The notes: a model not told the origin generated them from the letters alone. 64,000 nucleotides of DNA from Mycoplasma sp. CAG:776 (GCA_000438195.1 FR903076.1:145616-209615), one strand, 5' to 3'. Counted from the stretch's first letter, positions 1 to 9,441 are shown. Program-made: numbers and translations.

Positions 1-674
1 AATTATCATTAAGAGATCCAGAAGATAAAGAAAAATACTATCCTGATGATGAAATGTGGAATCATGCTGAAAATACCTTAAGAAAAGTACTAAGTCATAT
101 TGGAATACCTTATATAGAAAAAACGGGAGAAGCCGCATTTTATGGTCCAAAACTTGATGTACAAGTTCGCCCGGCTGTTGGAAATGAATACACATTATCT
201 ACTTGTCAGTTAGATTTTTGTTTACCTATGAAATTTAATTTAACTTATATTGATAAAGATGGAAGCAAAAAAACACCAGTAGTATTACATAGAGCCATAT
301 TTGGTAGTTTAGATCGCTTTATCGCTTACTACTTAGAAGAAAGAAAAGGCTTGTTTCCATTATGGCTCGCTCCAGTACAAGTAAATATAATTCCTGTTAA
401 TAATGAATATCATTTAGATTATGCTAAGAATTTAAAAGAAAAATTAGAAGAAGCAGGAATAAGAGTAGAACTAGATGATCGTGAAGAAAAGCTAGGATAT
501 AAAATGCGTGAAAGCGTAATGAAAAAGAAAAATTATGCTGTAATCATTGGAAATAAAGAAACTGAAAATAAAATGGTAAGTTATCGTAAATGTGGAAGTG
601 AGGAAACCATAACTGTAAGTATAGATGATTTTATTAATTTATTATTAGAAGAAATAAAAATGAAAAAGAATTAG
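1..674 (+). CDS. thrS: Threonyl-tRNA synthetase, C-terminal part (5' end outside window)
   Basis: This cytoplasmic class II synthetase charges tRNA-Thr. The reading frame is already open at base 3 with LSLRDPEDKEKYY, so the gene begins before the window and only about the last 220 residues are visible. The core motif 3 region is present (LHRAIFGSLDRF), followed by the anticodon-binding domain, which starts near WLAPVQVNIIPV and continues through the ELDDREEKLGYKMRE segment. These match the family closely. The gene ends just before a strong hairpin terminator, so it is the last gene of its transcript. The identity is secure; length and start cannot be judged here. Confidence 0.95.
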   Translation, partial: LSLRDPEDKEKYYPDDEMWNHAENTLRKVLSHIGIPYIEKTGEAAFYGPKLDVQVRPAVGNEYTLSTCQLDFCLPMKFNLTYIDKDGSKKTPVVLHRAIFGSLDRFIAYYLEERKGLFPLWLAPVQVNIIPVNNEYHLDYAKNLKEKLEEAGIRVELDDREEKLGYKMRESVMKKKNYAVIIGNKETENKMVSYRKCGSEETITVSIDDFINLLLEEIKMKKN

Positions 675-700
675 ATGTTACAAAAGTAGCATCTTTTTTA
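674..700 (+). terminator. Rho-independent terminator after thrS
   Basis: An 8-bp stem (GATGTTAC with GTAGCATC, one G-U pair) and an AAAA loop are followed by six T residues. It begins inside the thrS stop codon region. Confidence 0.85.
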
Positions 701-788
701 GTATCAATAATTTGTAAAGAAGGATAAGTTATATGTCAAATAAAGTAAAAAAATGATATACTTAAATAAAGAATAGGGAGTGTATAGG

Positions 789-2483
789 ATGAAAAAAGCT
801 TTAGTGTTAATTGCCATGTTATTTATGGGAATATCTAGTGTAAATGCTGAGGACATCACTTTAGAATTATGTGAATATTCTGATGAATATAAAGCATGGC
901 TAAATTTAAGTATCGAAGAAAAAGAAAACGTTTCCATGCCAAATATGTGTAAGCAAGAAAAAGAAAGTAGCTTAATAGGAAGTTCAAATAGCTATTCTAT
1001 GGAACGCTTTACATTACAAGATGAATTTATATTAGATGTAAGGGATCAAGGAGTAAGTGATGATTGTTGGGCTTTTTCTACTTTAGCATCGATTGAATCT
1101 AATCTATTAAAAAATAAAATAAATACCGATTATTTAAGTGTCGCCCACTTAGAATTAATGACTCAGAAATCCTTATATATACCAAGTTTTATTACTTTTA
1201 ACAGAAATTTTAATAGTGGTGGAAAATTAGAATATACAGCAGCATATGTTTTAAATAATTGGGGACCAATAAAAGAAAGTGAGTTACCATTTCAAACAAT
1301 CACTAATTTAATAGCAAATACTACGACAATTAATCAAGTAGATGTAACAAGTAAAAAAGCAAGTGTAGATGTAGATGATATTTTCTATTTAAATAATTCT
1401 CAAGGAATATGTAGTGAAAATAGTATAAGAACAATCAAACAATATTTAGTAAATCATGGTGCTTTAGCGGCTTCCTTATATTTTGATACAAAATCAAATT
1501 ATAGTAATGGAGCATATTACTATTATAATGGAAGTGATATTTCTAATCATGCAGTAACTATTGTAGGATGGGACGACAATATAGAAGTAACCAATTTTAA
1601 AAATAATGCCACCAGAAAAGGAGCATGGATCGTCAAAAATTCTTACGGAACAACAAATGGAGAAAATGGTTACTATTATATTTCATATGATGATGTGAAT
1701 ATTTGTACAAATATAGTTGGTTTTTATAATACCGATTTAAATGTATCAGATGAAGCATATTATTATGATGATTTAGGAACAAATGTTACACTAAAGAGTA
1801 AGTCTGATGTTAATTACGTTGCTAATATATTTACAAAACAAAATGCTAATGCTGAAAAAATAGATAAAATAACATTTGCTAGTAATAATGAAGGAATTAA
1901 TTATACAGTATATTATGCAAGCAATGCTTCTTTAAAAGATTATGTAGAAATAGCCAAAGGAACAACATCTCATGCCGGTTATATTAGTATAATTCCGAGT
2001 AAAGATATTTATGTAACTGAAAAATTTTCAATTATCGTAAAATATGAAACAGATAGTAATACCGAAGACATTATTCCAATCGCTATGAAGGGTGCCTCAG
2101 CAAATAGCCCTTATCATAATTTTGAAATAACTAAAGGAGTATCCTATTTTTCAACAAATGGCGAAAAATGGTTAGATTTAGGTGAAAAAGTATTTGCTCA
2201 AGCATCAATAAGAGTATACACAAGTATAAAAGAACAAGAGCAAACTCCTGAAATTAATAATACAGAAAAAGTAGAAAATGATGCTAATGTTGAAGTAGTA
2301 AATCCTAACAAAGATGTAGATGGGGTAGTACTTGGAGATACAGTATCTACTCCAGATGATAGCGATATCGAAGTTGACACTCCACCAACAGGGATGGTAA
2401 GTGGAATTTCTATTATAGTAGTATTATTAATAATAGGAACGGTTATCTATTTCAAAAAGAAAAATAAAATTTTCAAAATTTAA
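789..2483 (+). CDS. Secreted, surface-anchored papain-like (C1) cysteine protease
   Basis: The protein (564 aa) has a signal peptide (residues 1-20, ending SVNA) and a C1A peptidase domain. Catalytic Cys93 lies in DDCWAFS, His254 in NHAVTIVGWD and Asn284 in IVKNSYGT. A beta-rich region follows the protease domain. The C-terminus has an acidic linker, a DTPPTG segment, a hydrophobic span and a KKKNK tail, which looks like a sortase-type or simple membrane anchor. The DTPPTG motif is not canonical LPXTG, so the anchoring mode is inferred. ATG at 789 is chosen because GGGAG lies 8 bases upstream; an in-frame GTG at 780 has no such site. It stands alone between two terminators. The substrate is unknown; a surface or host-facing protease is the plain reading. 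Confidence 0.85.
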   Translation: MKKALVLIAMLFMGISSVNAEDITLELCEYSDEYKAWLNLSIEEKENVSMPNMCKQEKESSLIGSSNSYSMERFTLQDEFILDVRDQGVSDDCWAFSTLASIESNLLKNKINTDYLSVAHLELMTQKSLYIPSFITFNRNFNSGGKLEYTAAYVLNNWGPIKESELPFQTITNLIANTTTINQVDVTSKKASVDVDDIFYLNNSQGICSENSIRTIKQYLVNHGALAASLYFDTKSNYSNGAYYYYNGSDISNHAVTIVGWDDNIEVTNFKNNATRKGAWIVKNSYGTTNGENGYYYISYDDVNICTNIVGFYNTDLNVSDEAYYYDDLGTNVTLKSKSDVNYVANIFTKQNANAEKIDKITFASNNEGINYTVYYASNASLKDYVEIAKGTTSHAGYISIIPSKDIYVTEKFSIIVKYETDSNTEDIIPIAMKGASANSPYHNFEITKGVSYFSTNGEKWLDLGEKVFAQASIRVYTSIKEQEQTPEINNTEKVENDANVEVVNPNKDVDGVVLGDTVSTPDDSDIEVDTPPTGMVSGISIIVVLLIIGTVIYFKKKNKIFKI

Positions 2484-2513
2484 AACACTTTAGAAAAAAC
2501 TCTAAAGTGTTTT
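2482..2513 (+). terminator. Terminator after the C1 protease
   Basis: A 13-bp perfect stem (AAAACACTTTAGA with TCTAAAGTGTTTT) starts right at the protease stop codon and ends in a T run. Confidence 0.85.
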
Positions 2514-2640
2514 CTGTCGACCTATAATATGGTTAAAAATACGGGAGATCGACAGAAAAAAAGCCTTAAATAAGTAAAACAAGTAGTAAAAAATAACAAA
2601 TTATGTTATATTAATATTGATTTTATTAGAAAAATCACCA
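2511..2640 (+). promoter_or_regulatory. CRISPR leader with inverted repeat
   Basis: The AT-rich stretch before the first repeat contains perfect 10-base arms, TTTCTGTCGA at 2511-2520 and TCGACAGAAA at 2549-2558, separated by 28 bases. The degenerate repeat is at the far (right) end of the array, so the leader should be on this side. As far as I recall, leader inverted repeats of this kind occur with class 1 arrays; that comparison is from memory. Confidence 0.6.
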
Positions 2641-3061
2641 GTTTATAATGAAGCATACTGCAATTTAAAGTTTAACTCTTGTCTTATGATACTAATCAAA
2701 CTGGATGTTTATAATGAAGCATACTGCAATTTAAAGCTTAGTGTAATTGTTGAATTGTCTCAACAGAGAAAGTTTATAATGAAGCATACTGCAATTTAAA
2801 GTAGGAATAATAAATTCGTCAAATATAATCTTATTAGTTTATAATGAAGCATACTGCAATTTAAAGAAATGAGGGGTGAACTTGCTAATCAAATTGCGAT
2901 TGTTTATAATGAAGCATACTGCAATTTAAAGGTTACAAATACTTATGTAAATGGGAATAAAGAAATGTTTATAATGAAGCATACTGCAATTTAAAGGTAA
3001 TATTGGAATAAAGCAATGGAATCATTTTAAAGTTTATAATGAAGCATACTGCAATTGAAAA
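2641..3061 (+). CRISPR. CRISPR array, 7 repeats and 6 spacers, no cas genes in window
   Basis: Thirty-base repeats begin GTTTATAATG and end CAATTTAAAG. They start at 2641, 2707, 2772, 2837, 2902, 2967 and 3032. The six spacers are 36, 35, 35, 35, 35 and 35 bases and all differ. The seventh repeat is altered at its 3' end (CAATTGAAAA), which marks the trailer end. The repeat length and AT-rich 3' handle resemble type I-B or III arrays, but type cannot be fixed without cas genes, and none lies in this window. Some spacers read openly as protein: spacer 6 gives NIGIKQWNHFK in one frame, as expected for spacers taken from phage coding DNA. The array ends 20 bases from the spoIVA stop codon. Confidence 0.95.
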
Positions 3062-3081
3062 AAGTCTACCGAAGTAAACTT

Positions 3082-4578
3082 TTATAATACAATAGCAATT
3101 AAATTATTAGCACCTTTATTTACAATCTTAGTGACTGTTTGTGAAAGCTTATATCTTGTAGCATCCGGCATCATGGAAAGTTTTGCTTGTATGCCTTCCT
3201 GAACAATAGCTTCTAAGCTTCTACCGAATATTTCGCTTTGCCAAATTGAATTTGGATCTTTTTCATAGTCCTTCATTAAATAATTAATTAATTCTTTACT
3301 TTGAGCTTCACTACCAATAATTGGTTCAAAAGTAGATTGAACTTCCACTTTCATTAAATGAATAGAAGAAGCAGTAGCTTTTAATTTAACACCATAACGG
3401 GATCCTTGTTTTACAATCTCTGGAGTTTCTAATTTCATATCACGGATAGTAGGGTAAACGATTCCATATCCTGCATTTCTAGCAACTTTCAAAGCATCTT
3501 TAATGGAATCCATTTCTTCCTTTGATTCTTTATACCCTGCAAAAATTCGAATAAGTCCAGCTTTAGTTGTAGCAGCATCCCCCATAATACTAGTTAAAAC
3601 TTCATTATATAATTCTTCTCTTGTTTCTAAATTAATTGTAACAGTTCCTGTAGCAGCATCAAGTTCACTAATATAAGATTTAGTAATATATTCGCTATCT
3701 TCGAAATGTCCTAAAATAAAATCAATATCTTTAATTTTTTCTACACTAATAACGCTTTCTTTAATTTTTTCTAAAAAATGTAATTTAATTTCATGTGTTT
3801 TAGGAAGAGCATCGATCCATTCTGGTACATTTACTTTAATATCTAAAACGGGGAATTCATATAACGCTTTCTTTAAAATCTCCATAATTTCTACTTCATT
3901 CATTTTTTCAGCACTAATAGGAAGGACTGGAATATCATAAGCCTCTTCCATTTCTTTTGCGATCCGTACTGTTTCAGTATTAGTAGGGTGAATACTATTT
4001 AAAATAACAATAAAAGGTTTTCCAATTTCTTTTAATTCGTTGATAACTCGAGCTTCCGCTTCTACATAATTCATTCTTGGAATTTCACCAAATGAACCAT
4101 CAGTTGTAACCACAATACCAATGGTAGCATGATCTTTAATTACCTTTTCAGTACCAATCTCAGCTGCTTCTACAAAGGGAATAGAATCAGGGAACCAAGG
4201 AGTTTTTACCATTCTGGGATTTCCATCTTCATCTTCATAACCTTGAGCTCCAGGAATAACAAAACCGACACAGTCCACTAATTTAATATTAGTTGTAAAC
4301 TCATCAACGGTTACTTCTGCACCATTGGATGGAACGAACTTCGGTTCAGTTGTCATAATAGCTTTTCCTTGGGCACTTTGTGGTATTTCATCTAAACAAT
4401 GTTTTTTCTCATAGTCATCGGTGATATTAGGAACAACTAAGTTTTCAATAAATCTTTTAATAAAAGTAGATTTACCAGTTCTAACTGCTCCTACCACTCC
4501 AAGATAAATACTTCCATTCCCTCTTTTGGCTATTGATTCAAGTAATTCTTTTTTTTCCAAAATTTCACCATCTTTCAT
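3082..4578 (-). CDS. spoIVA: Stage IV sporulation protein A, spore coat morphogenetic ATPase
   Basis: SpoIVA is a self-assembling ATPase that forms the basement layer of the spore coat on the outer forespore membrane. The 498-residue product matches the usual length (about 490). A Walker A loop is at residues 27-38 (GVVGAVRTGKST), and the expected TRAFAC GTPase-like N-terminal region and long C-terminal region are present. It lies alone on the minus strand, with the CRISPR array beyond its 3' end and about 160 bases upstream shared with a divergent gene. Its presence, with gerQ and sigG elsewhere in the window, argues for real sporulation capacity. A mother-cell sigma-E promoter is expected, but I could not identify one confidently. 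Confidence 0.96.
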   Translation of the reverse strand: MKDGEILEKKELLESIAKRGNGSIYLGVVGAVRTGKSTFIKRFIENLVVPNITDDYEKKHCLDEIPQSAQGKAIMTTEPKFVPSNGAEVTVDEFTTNIKLVDCVGFVIPGAQGYEDEDGNPRMVKTPWFPDSIPFVEAAEIGTEKVIKDHATIGIVVTTDGSFGEIPRMNYVEAEARVINELKEIGKPFIVILNSIHPTNTETVRIAKEMEEAYDIPVLPISAEKMNEVEIMEILKKALYEFPVLDIKVNVPEWIDALPKTHEIKLHFLEKIKESVISVEKIKDIDFILGHFEDSEYITKSYISELDAATGTVTINLETREELYNEVLTSIMGDAATTKAGLIRIFAGYKESKEEMDSIKDALKVARNAGYGIVYPTIRDMKLETPEIVKQGSRYGVKLKATASSIHLMKVEVQSTFEPIIGSEAQSKELINYLMKDYEKDPNSIWQSEIFGRSLEAIVQEGIQAKLSMMPDATRYKLSQTVTKIVNKGANNLIAIVL

Positions 4579-4700
4579 CTTTCTAATTAAAAATATGAAT
4601 AGGATGAAAAAAATAGTACAAGTTTTAAATATTCTTTATTCATTTATAATAATTTAACGAAATATCTAGTTATTTATATAACAAAGTAAAATAAAAAATC

Positions 4701-4729
4701 TTTACTAAAAAAATAATGTTTGCTATAAT
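4701..4729 (+). promoter_or_regulatory. Sigma-A-type promoter for the thioredoxin-like gene
   Basis: TTTACT at 4701-4706 and TATAAT at 4724-4729 are separated by exactly 17 bases and lie upstream of GAGG and the TTG start. Confidence 0.7.
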
Positions 4730-4750
4730 TACAAAGAGGATGTGATAATT

Positions 4751-5302
4751 TTGAAGAAAGTATTAATTTTATTATTAATGTTAACCAGTTTAGTAATAAT
4801 ACCTAGTAATGTAAAAGCTGAAAGTGACAAAATCACAGTATATTTATTTAGAGGAGATACTTGTGTTCATTGTGAAGATGCATTAGAGTATATTAATAAT
4901 CACAGGGAATTAATTCCTGATAATGTCGAGATTGTAACTTACGAAGTGTGGAAAAATGAAACAAATGCCAATTTACAAGATGCCGTAGCTGATTACCTAG
5001 ATGTAGATAAAACAGCCAAGGATTATGGAACACCATTTTTTGTTGTTGGAAGTGAATATGTAAAGGGTTATGGAACTGGTACATGGGAAGAATTATTCGA
5101 AATAGTGGAAGATTATGAAAAAGAAGGGGACTATGAAGATATTGTTTCAAAAGTAATTAGTGATGAAAAATTAGATGTAGAAGCAAAAACATTAAATGAT
5201 TTATATAGTGAACCAAGTAAAGCCGTAACAATTATTGTATATTGTGTATTTGGAGCAATTGTTTTAGGATTTATAGCGATGATTGCATTTTCAAGAAAAT
5301 AA
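4751..5302 (+). CDS. Membrane-anchored thioredoxin-like protein with CVHC motif
   Basis: The protein (183 aa) has an N-terminal signal or anchor segment (residues 1-23), a thioredoxin-like domain with a redox pair C38-V-H-C41, a cis-Pro-like GTPFFVV segment, and one C-terminal transmembrane helix. This suggests an exported thiol-disulfide protein facing the cell surface, but the partner is unknown. I chose the TTG start at 4751 because AGAGGA at 4735-4740 sits about 10 bases away. An in-frame GTG at 4742 would be almost on top of the ribosome site. It has its own promoter and a weak terminator after it. A C-x-x-C redox role is an inference from the motif alone. Confidence 0.75.
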   Translation: MKKVLILLLMLTSLVIIPSNVKAESDKITVYLFRGDTCVHCEDALEYINNHRELIPDNVEIVTYEVWKNETNANLQDAVADYLDVDKTAKDYGTPFFVVGSEYVKGYGTGTWEELFEIVEDYEKEGDYEDIVSKVISDEKLDVEAKTLNDLYSEPSKAVTIIVYCVFGAIVLGFIAMIAFSRK

Positions 5303-5303
5303 A

Positions 5304-5328
5304 CTACTTTAATTAGTAGCTTTTTTTT
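5304..5328 (+). terminator. Probable weak terminator before rplI
   Basis: A short CTACT/AGTAG stem is followed by eight T residues. The stem is only 5 bp, so the call rests mainly on the T run. Confidence 0.5.
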
Positions 5329-5363
5329 GTTATAATTATATATACATGAGAAAGGGAGATCTT

Positions 5364-5804
5364 ATGAAAATAATTTTATTACAAGATGTAAGAAAAGTAG
5401 GCAAAAAAGATGATATCTTAGATGTTAGTGATGGTTATGCTAATAATTACCTAATTAAAAATAAATTAGCTGTACCTCTAACCAAAAGAAGTAAAGAAGT
5501 ATTAGATACTAGATTAGATAAAGAAGCCAAAGAAGAAGAAAAGAAAGTGAAAGAATTAAATGAAATAAAAAAAGAATTAGAAAATAAAATTATTTCTTTT
5601 CAAGTGAAAACCGGAGTTCAAGATAAAGTATTCGGAAAAGTTTCTACGAAACAAATATCTGAAAAATTAAAAGAAATGGGCTATTCAGTAGATAAGAAAT
5701 GTATTAAGTTAGATAATGATTTAGATGTATTAGGAATTCATGAAGTAGAAGTAGTTTTACACAAGAAAGTAATATTTAAAATAAGAGTGAATTTACAAAA
5801 GTAA
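5364..5804 (+). CDS. rplI: 50S ribosomal protein L9
   Basis: L9 binds 23S rRNA at the base of the L1 stalk. The 146-residue product shows the L9 layout: an N-terminal domain starting MKIILLQDVRKVGKKDD with the NNYLIK segment, a long charged central helix, and a C-terminal domain. ATG at 5364 is preceded by AAAGGGAG at good spacing. It opens an operon that continues into dnaB 13 bases later. The rplI-dnaB order is also found near the chromosome origin in Bacillus, where walJ and rlmH also occur, so this block likely comes from an ancestral origin-proximal region. Identity is secure. Confidence 0.95.
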   Translation: MKIILLQDVRKVGKKDDILDVSDGYANNYLIKNKLAVPLTKRSKEVLDTRLDKEAKEEEKKVKELNEIKKELENKIISFQVKTGVQDKVFGKVSTKQISEKLKEMGYSVDKKCIKLDNDLDVLGIHEVEVVLHKKVIFKIRVNLQK

Positions 5805-5817
5805 GTAGGTGAGATTT

Positions 5818-7179
5818 GTGGCCACAAGAGCATTACCAAGTGACTTAGAAGCTGAGATGAGTGTTTTAGGAGTTGCCTTTTTAAGTAGTGAAGCATTAGA
5901 GAAAATCCATGATGAAGTAACAGAAGATATGTTTTATAATGAAAAAAATAGAACCATTTTTAATGCAATTATTAGTTTATATAAATCAGGAACACCTGTA
6001 GATTTAACAACCATCAAAGCCGAATTAGATAAAAAAAAGGCCTTTAATGAAATAGGGGGAATTAATTATTTAACTGAAGTTATTGATTCCGTTGTAACAT
6101 CTGCTAATTTAGAGTATTATATAAAGATATTAAAAGATGCTTCAATTAGAAGAAATGTAATTAATACTGCAACTGATATTGTAACAAGTGCTTATAATGA
6201 TGAAAATATTACGAGCATGTTAGATAATGCAGAACGCAATATTTTAAATGTTGTAAAAATGCGTACTTCTACTGAGTTTGTACCAATTCATGAAATATTA
6301 AGAATTGCTAAAGAAAGGTTAGAAGAGAGATCTAAAAATAAAAGTGATATTACTGGAATTAGAACAGGATTTTATGACTTAGATCGAGTTACAGCTGGTC
6401 TTCATGGTGGAGAACTAATCATATTAGCCGCTCGTCCTGGTATGGGAAAAACAGCTTTTGCTCTTAACATCGCGACCAATGCTGCTTTTTCTACTGATAA
6501 AGCTGTAGCCATTTTTAACTTAGAAATGTCAGCGGAAATGTTAGTAAATCGTATGATCGCCAGTATTGGAGGAATTGACTCTTATAAATTAAATACGGGA
6601 AAACTAGAACATAATGATTGGAAAAGATACAATGAAGCCTTAAGTAAACTAGCAAGTACCAATATTTATATCGAAGATAACGCGAGTATTACTGCACCTG
6701 AAATTAAAGCCAAATGTCGAAGACTTGCCAGTAGTCCAAATGGATTAGGATTAGTAGTAATTGATTATTTGCAGTTAGTAACAACTGGGTCAAATCGTGT
6801 AGAATCAAGACAAGTAGAAGTATCAGAAATTTCTCGTAGTCTAAAAACAATGGCTTTAGAATTAGATGTCCCCGTAATTGCTTTAGCCCAACTTTCTCGT
6901 AGTGTAGATAAAAGAGAAAATAAAGAACCAGCTTTAGTTGATTTAAGAGAATCTGGATCATTAGAGCAAGATGCCGATTTAGTATTATTTTTAAATCGTA
7001 AAGACTACTATGAAGCCAAAAGTGAAAAACGCGAGACGATTGTTCCAATTGATGTAATTATTGCAAAACATCGAAAAGGTTCAACCGGATTATATCGTTT
7101 ACTATTTGAATTAAATATGAGTAATTTCAAAAATTATTTACATACCGAAAATAATGAAGGAGGATATAATGCGCAATAA
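5818..7179 (+). CDS. dnaB: Replicative DNA helicase
   Basis: DnaB (DnaC in Bacillus naming) is the hexameric helicase that unwinds DNA ahead of the fork. The 453-residue product has an N-terminal DnaB domain (about 1-110) and a RecA-like ATPase with Walker A ARPGMGKTAF near residue 210, a VVIDYLQLV Walker B segment and the arginine-bearing C-terminal part. The GTG start at 5818 follows AGGTGA with a 5-base gap; the in-frame GTG at 5809 overlaps that site and is rejected. The 3' end overlaps the next gene's start by 11 bases, so they are translationally linked. It has no intein. Confidence 0.96.
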   Translation: MATRALPSDLEAEMSVLGVAFLSSEALEKIHDEVTEDMFYNEKNRTIFNAIISLYKSGTPVDLTTIKAELDKKKAFNEIGGINYLTEVIDSVVTSANLEYYIKILKDASIRRNVINTATDIVTSAYNDENITSMLDNAERNILNVVKMRTSTEFVPIHEILRIAKERLEERSKNKSDITGIRTGFYDLDRVTAGLHGGELIILAARPGMGKTAFALNIATNAAFSTDKAVAIFNLEMSAEMLVNRMIASIGGIDSYKLNTGKLEHNDWKRYNEALSKLASTNIYIEDNASITAPEIKAKCRRLASSPNGLGLVVIDYLQLVTTGSNRVESRQVEVSEISRSLKTMALELDVPVIALAQLSRSVDKRENKEPALVDLRESGSLEQDADLVLFLNRKDYYEAKSEKRETIVPIDVIIAKHRKGSTGLYRLLFELNMSNFKNYLHTENNEGGYNAQ

Positions 7180-8677
7180 GAATATTATAATCACCGTATT
7201 AATTACCTTAATCGCGGGACTTATTCTTTTTTTAAGTAACATGACAGATAGAATATTAGCTCCTGCTAATAATAAATATCAAGTATATTTACATGGAGAA
7301 AAGATTGGGGTGATTGACAATGAAGATGATTTATATGAATTAATTGATAAAAGTCAAACATCGATTAAAGAAAAATATGATGTATCAAATGTCTATCCTC
7401 CAACTGATTTAAAAATAGTGGCAATGAATACTTATGATACAAGAGCTGATAGTATTAATGAAGTTTATAATAAAATAGAAGAAGCCGATGATTTTGCTGT
7501 TAAAGGCTACACTATGACAATAAAAAAAGAAGATAGTGAGATCAAAGTTCATGTTTTAGATAAAGAGTTATTAAAAGAAGCACTAGTTAATTTTGTAAAT
7601 TCTTTCTTAGATGATGGAATATATGAAAATTACATTAACGATAAACAAGATGAAATTATAGATACTGGATCTATTATTGAAAACATGTATTTTGAAGAAG
7701 ACATTACAATCAAAGAAGCCTATATCAGTGTTAATGAAAAAATATACACTGATGTAAACGAATTAAGCCAATACTTTTTATTTGGTAGTGATCCAGATAT
7801 GGAGTATTACACAGTAGAACTTGGAGATACTATTGAATCTATCGCTCAAGAATACGAACTTGGAACAAGTGATTTATTAACGATTAATCCTGAATTAAAA
7901 AGCGAAGATGTAATATTACGAGTTGGAAGTAAATTAAATGTAACATATATCAATCCGGTATTAACATTTATTTATGATTTACACCGAGTATCTGTTCAAG
8001 AAATCGCTTACGAAATCGTAGAAGAAAAAGATAGTAGTGAATATACAAATTATGAAGAAGTAAAAATTCCGGGACAAAAAGGTGAAGAATTAGTAACAGA
8101 AAAATTTACAGTTACGAATGGTGTTCAAGGTCAAGGTTCTGAAATCGTAAGTTCTGAAACTATAAAAGAACCCGTAAACCAAGTTGTCGTAGTAGGAACA
8201 AAAAGACCAACAGGAAGTAATCCGAATCTTCGACCACCAGTATCAACAGGAACATGGGGTTGGCCAACAGCAAGACCATATGTTATTACAAGTTATTTTG
8301 CCTCTCGTTGGGGTACTCATCATGATGGAATTGATATTTCAGGAACAGGTCATGGTTCTCCAATTTATTCTATAGGTTCAGGAACAGTAGTATATGTATA
8401 TAGCAGTTGTCCAGCTAAAGGTTATGGTTTAAGTGATACATGTGGCGGATCATTAGGAAATTATATAGTAATTGATCATGGAAATAATATGTATGGCTTA
8501 TATGCTCATAATGCAAGTAATAGTGTTTCAGTCGGACAATCTGTCAGTCGTGGTCAAGTAATTGGAACAATGGGAAGTAGTGGTAGAGCAACAGGTACAC
8601 ACTTACACTTTGCAATATCTATGGGATATCCATATAAATCAGGTTCTTATTTTACCAATCCGATGGGGTTATACTAA
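7169..8677 (+). CDS. Membrane-anchored M23 peptidase with LysM and G5 domains
   Basis: The protein (502 aa) is a likely cell-wall endopeptidase. An N-terminal membrane anchor (about 7-27) is followed by a long extracellular stalk, a LysM-like domain (about 213-260, from YYTVELGDTIESIA), a G5-type region (about 265-345), and a zinc M23 domain with HHDGIDIS and THLHF metal-ligand motifs. LysM binds glycan, and M23 enzymes cut peptide cross-links. ATG at 7169 has AAGGAGG just upstream and overlaps the dnaB end. The downstream gene starts within its stop codon (TAATG). In Bacillus, wal-locus genes adjoin walJ; here a wall hydrolase sits in that place, which suggests linked wall-growth functions. 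Confidence 0.92.
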   Translation: MRNKNIIITVLITLIAGLILFLSNMTDRILAPANNKYQVYLHGEKIGVIDNEDDLYELIDKSQTSIKEKYDVSNVYPPTDLKIVAMNTYDTRADSINEVYNKIEEADDFAVKGYTMTIKKEDSEIKVHVLDKELLKEALVNFVNSFLDDGIYENYINDKQDEIIDTGSIIENMYFEEDITIKEAYISVNEKIYTDVNELSQYFLFGSDPDMEYYTVELGDTIESIAQEYELGTSDLLTINPELKSEDVILRVGSKLNVTYINPVLTFIYDLHRVSVQEIAYEIVEEKDSSEYTNYEEVKIPGQKGEELVTEKFTVTNGVQGQGSEIVSSETIKEPVNQVVVVGTKRPTGSNPNLRPPVSTGTWGWPTARPYVITSYFASRWGTHHDGIDISGTGHGSPIYSIGSGTVVYVYSSCPAKGYGLSDTCGGSLGNYIVIDHGNNMYGLYAHNASNSVSVGQSVSRGQVIGTMGSSGRATGTHLHFAISMGYPYKSGSYFTNPMGLY

Positions 8678-9441
8678 TGAAAGTATGTGTCTTAGCAAGT
8701 GGTTCAGGGGGAAATTCCACTTATATCGAAACTGAAAATTATAAAATTTTAATTGATATTGGTAAAAATAGAAAATATATTGTTGAAAAGTTAGAAAGTA
8801 TAGGAGTAAATCCCGAAGAAATTAATTATATATTTATTAGCCATTTACATGATGACCATATTTCGGCTCTAAAAACATTTATAAAAAAATATCATCCCAC
8901 AATTGTAATATCTAGTGAAATGTTTAAAGAATTAGAAGATATCCATGATTATGAACATGTGTTAATTTATGAAGATGAAGTGATATTAAAAAATCTAAGT
9001 GTTAAATGTATTCATTCATCTCATGATGCTACAGATTCGAGAAATTTTGTTTTTGAAAATGGCCGGAATTCTGTTGTATATGTAACAGATACTGGATATG
9101 TAAACCATAAGAATTTTCGATATTTAAAAAATAAAGAAATCTATTTATTTGAAAGTAATCATGATATTGAAAAGTTGCAACATGGTCCATATCCTGATTG
9201 GTTAAAAAAACGTGTACTATCGGATTATGGTCACTTATCGAATAATGCTTGTAGTCTTTATTTAACAAAATTAATTGGTGAAAATACAAAGAAAATTTAT
9301 TTAATGCACTTATCAGAAAAAAATAATACCGAAGAATTAGCATTAAACGAAATTAATCATATTTTTGATACTTATAATATATCATTCCGAGATATTAAAT
9401 GTGCCAAACCAGATGAACCAAGTGAAGTGATAGAAGTATGA
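8677..9441 (+). CDS. walJ: WalJ/YycJ-type metallo-beta-lactamase-fold hydrolase
   Basis: The protein (254 aa) has the family N-terminus (MKVCVLASGSGGNSTYIE) and the HLHDDH metal-binding motif near residue 67, with further ligands in the HSSHDATDS and GHLSNNA segments. WalJ (YycJ) is a conserved Bacillota protein linked to the wal locus and thought to act on nucleic acid. Its exact reaction is not settled. The start codon overlaps the preceding stop by one base, and its end overlaps the rlmH start (ATGA), so it sits in a tightly coupled operon. The walRK two-component genes themselves are not in this window. Confidence 0.9.
   Translation: MKVCVLASGSGGNSTYIETENYKILIDIGKNRKYIVEKLESIGVNPEEINYIFISHLHDDHISALKTFIKKYHPTIVISSEMFKELEDIHDYEHVLIYEDEVILKNLSVKCIHSSHDATDSRNFVFENGRNSVVYVTDTGYVNHKNFRYLKNKEIYLFESNHDIEKLQHGPYPDWLKKRVLSDYGHLSNNACSLYLTKLIGENTKKIYLMHLSEKNNTEELALNEINHIFDTYNISFRDIKCAKPDEPSEVIEV

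Noticed and set aside
2617..2799. Open frame of 60 residues across the first three CRISPR repeats
   Set aside because: It is a reading of repeats and spacers, with repeated VYNEAYCNLK segments; it has no ribosome site.
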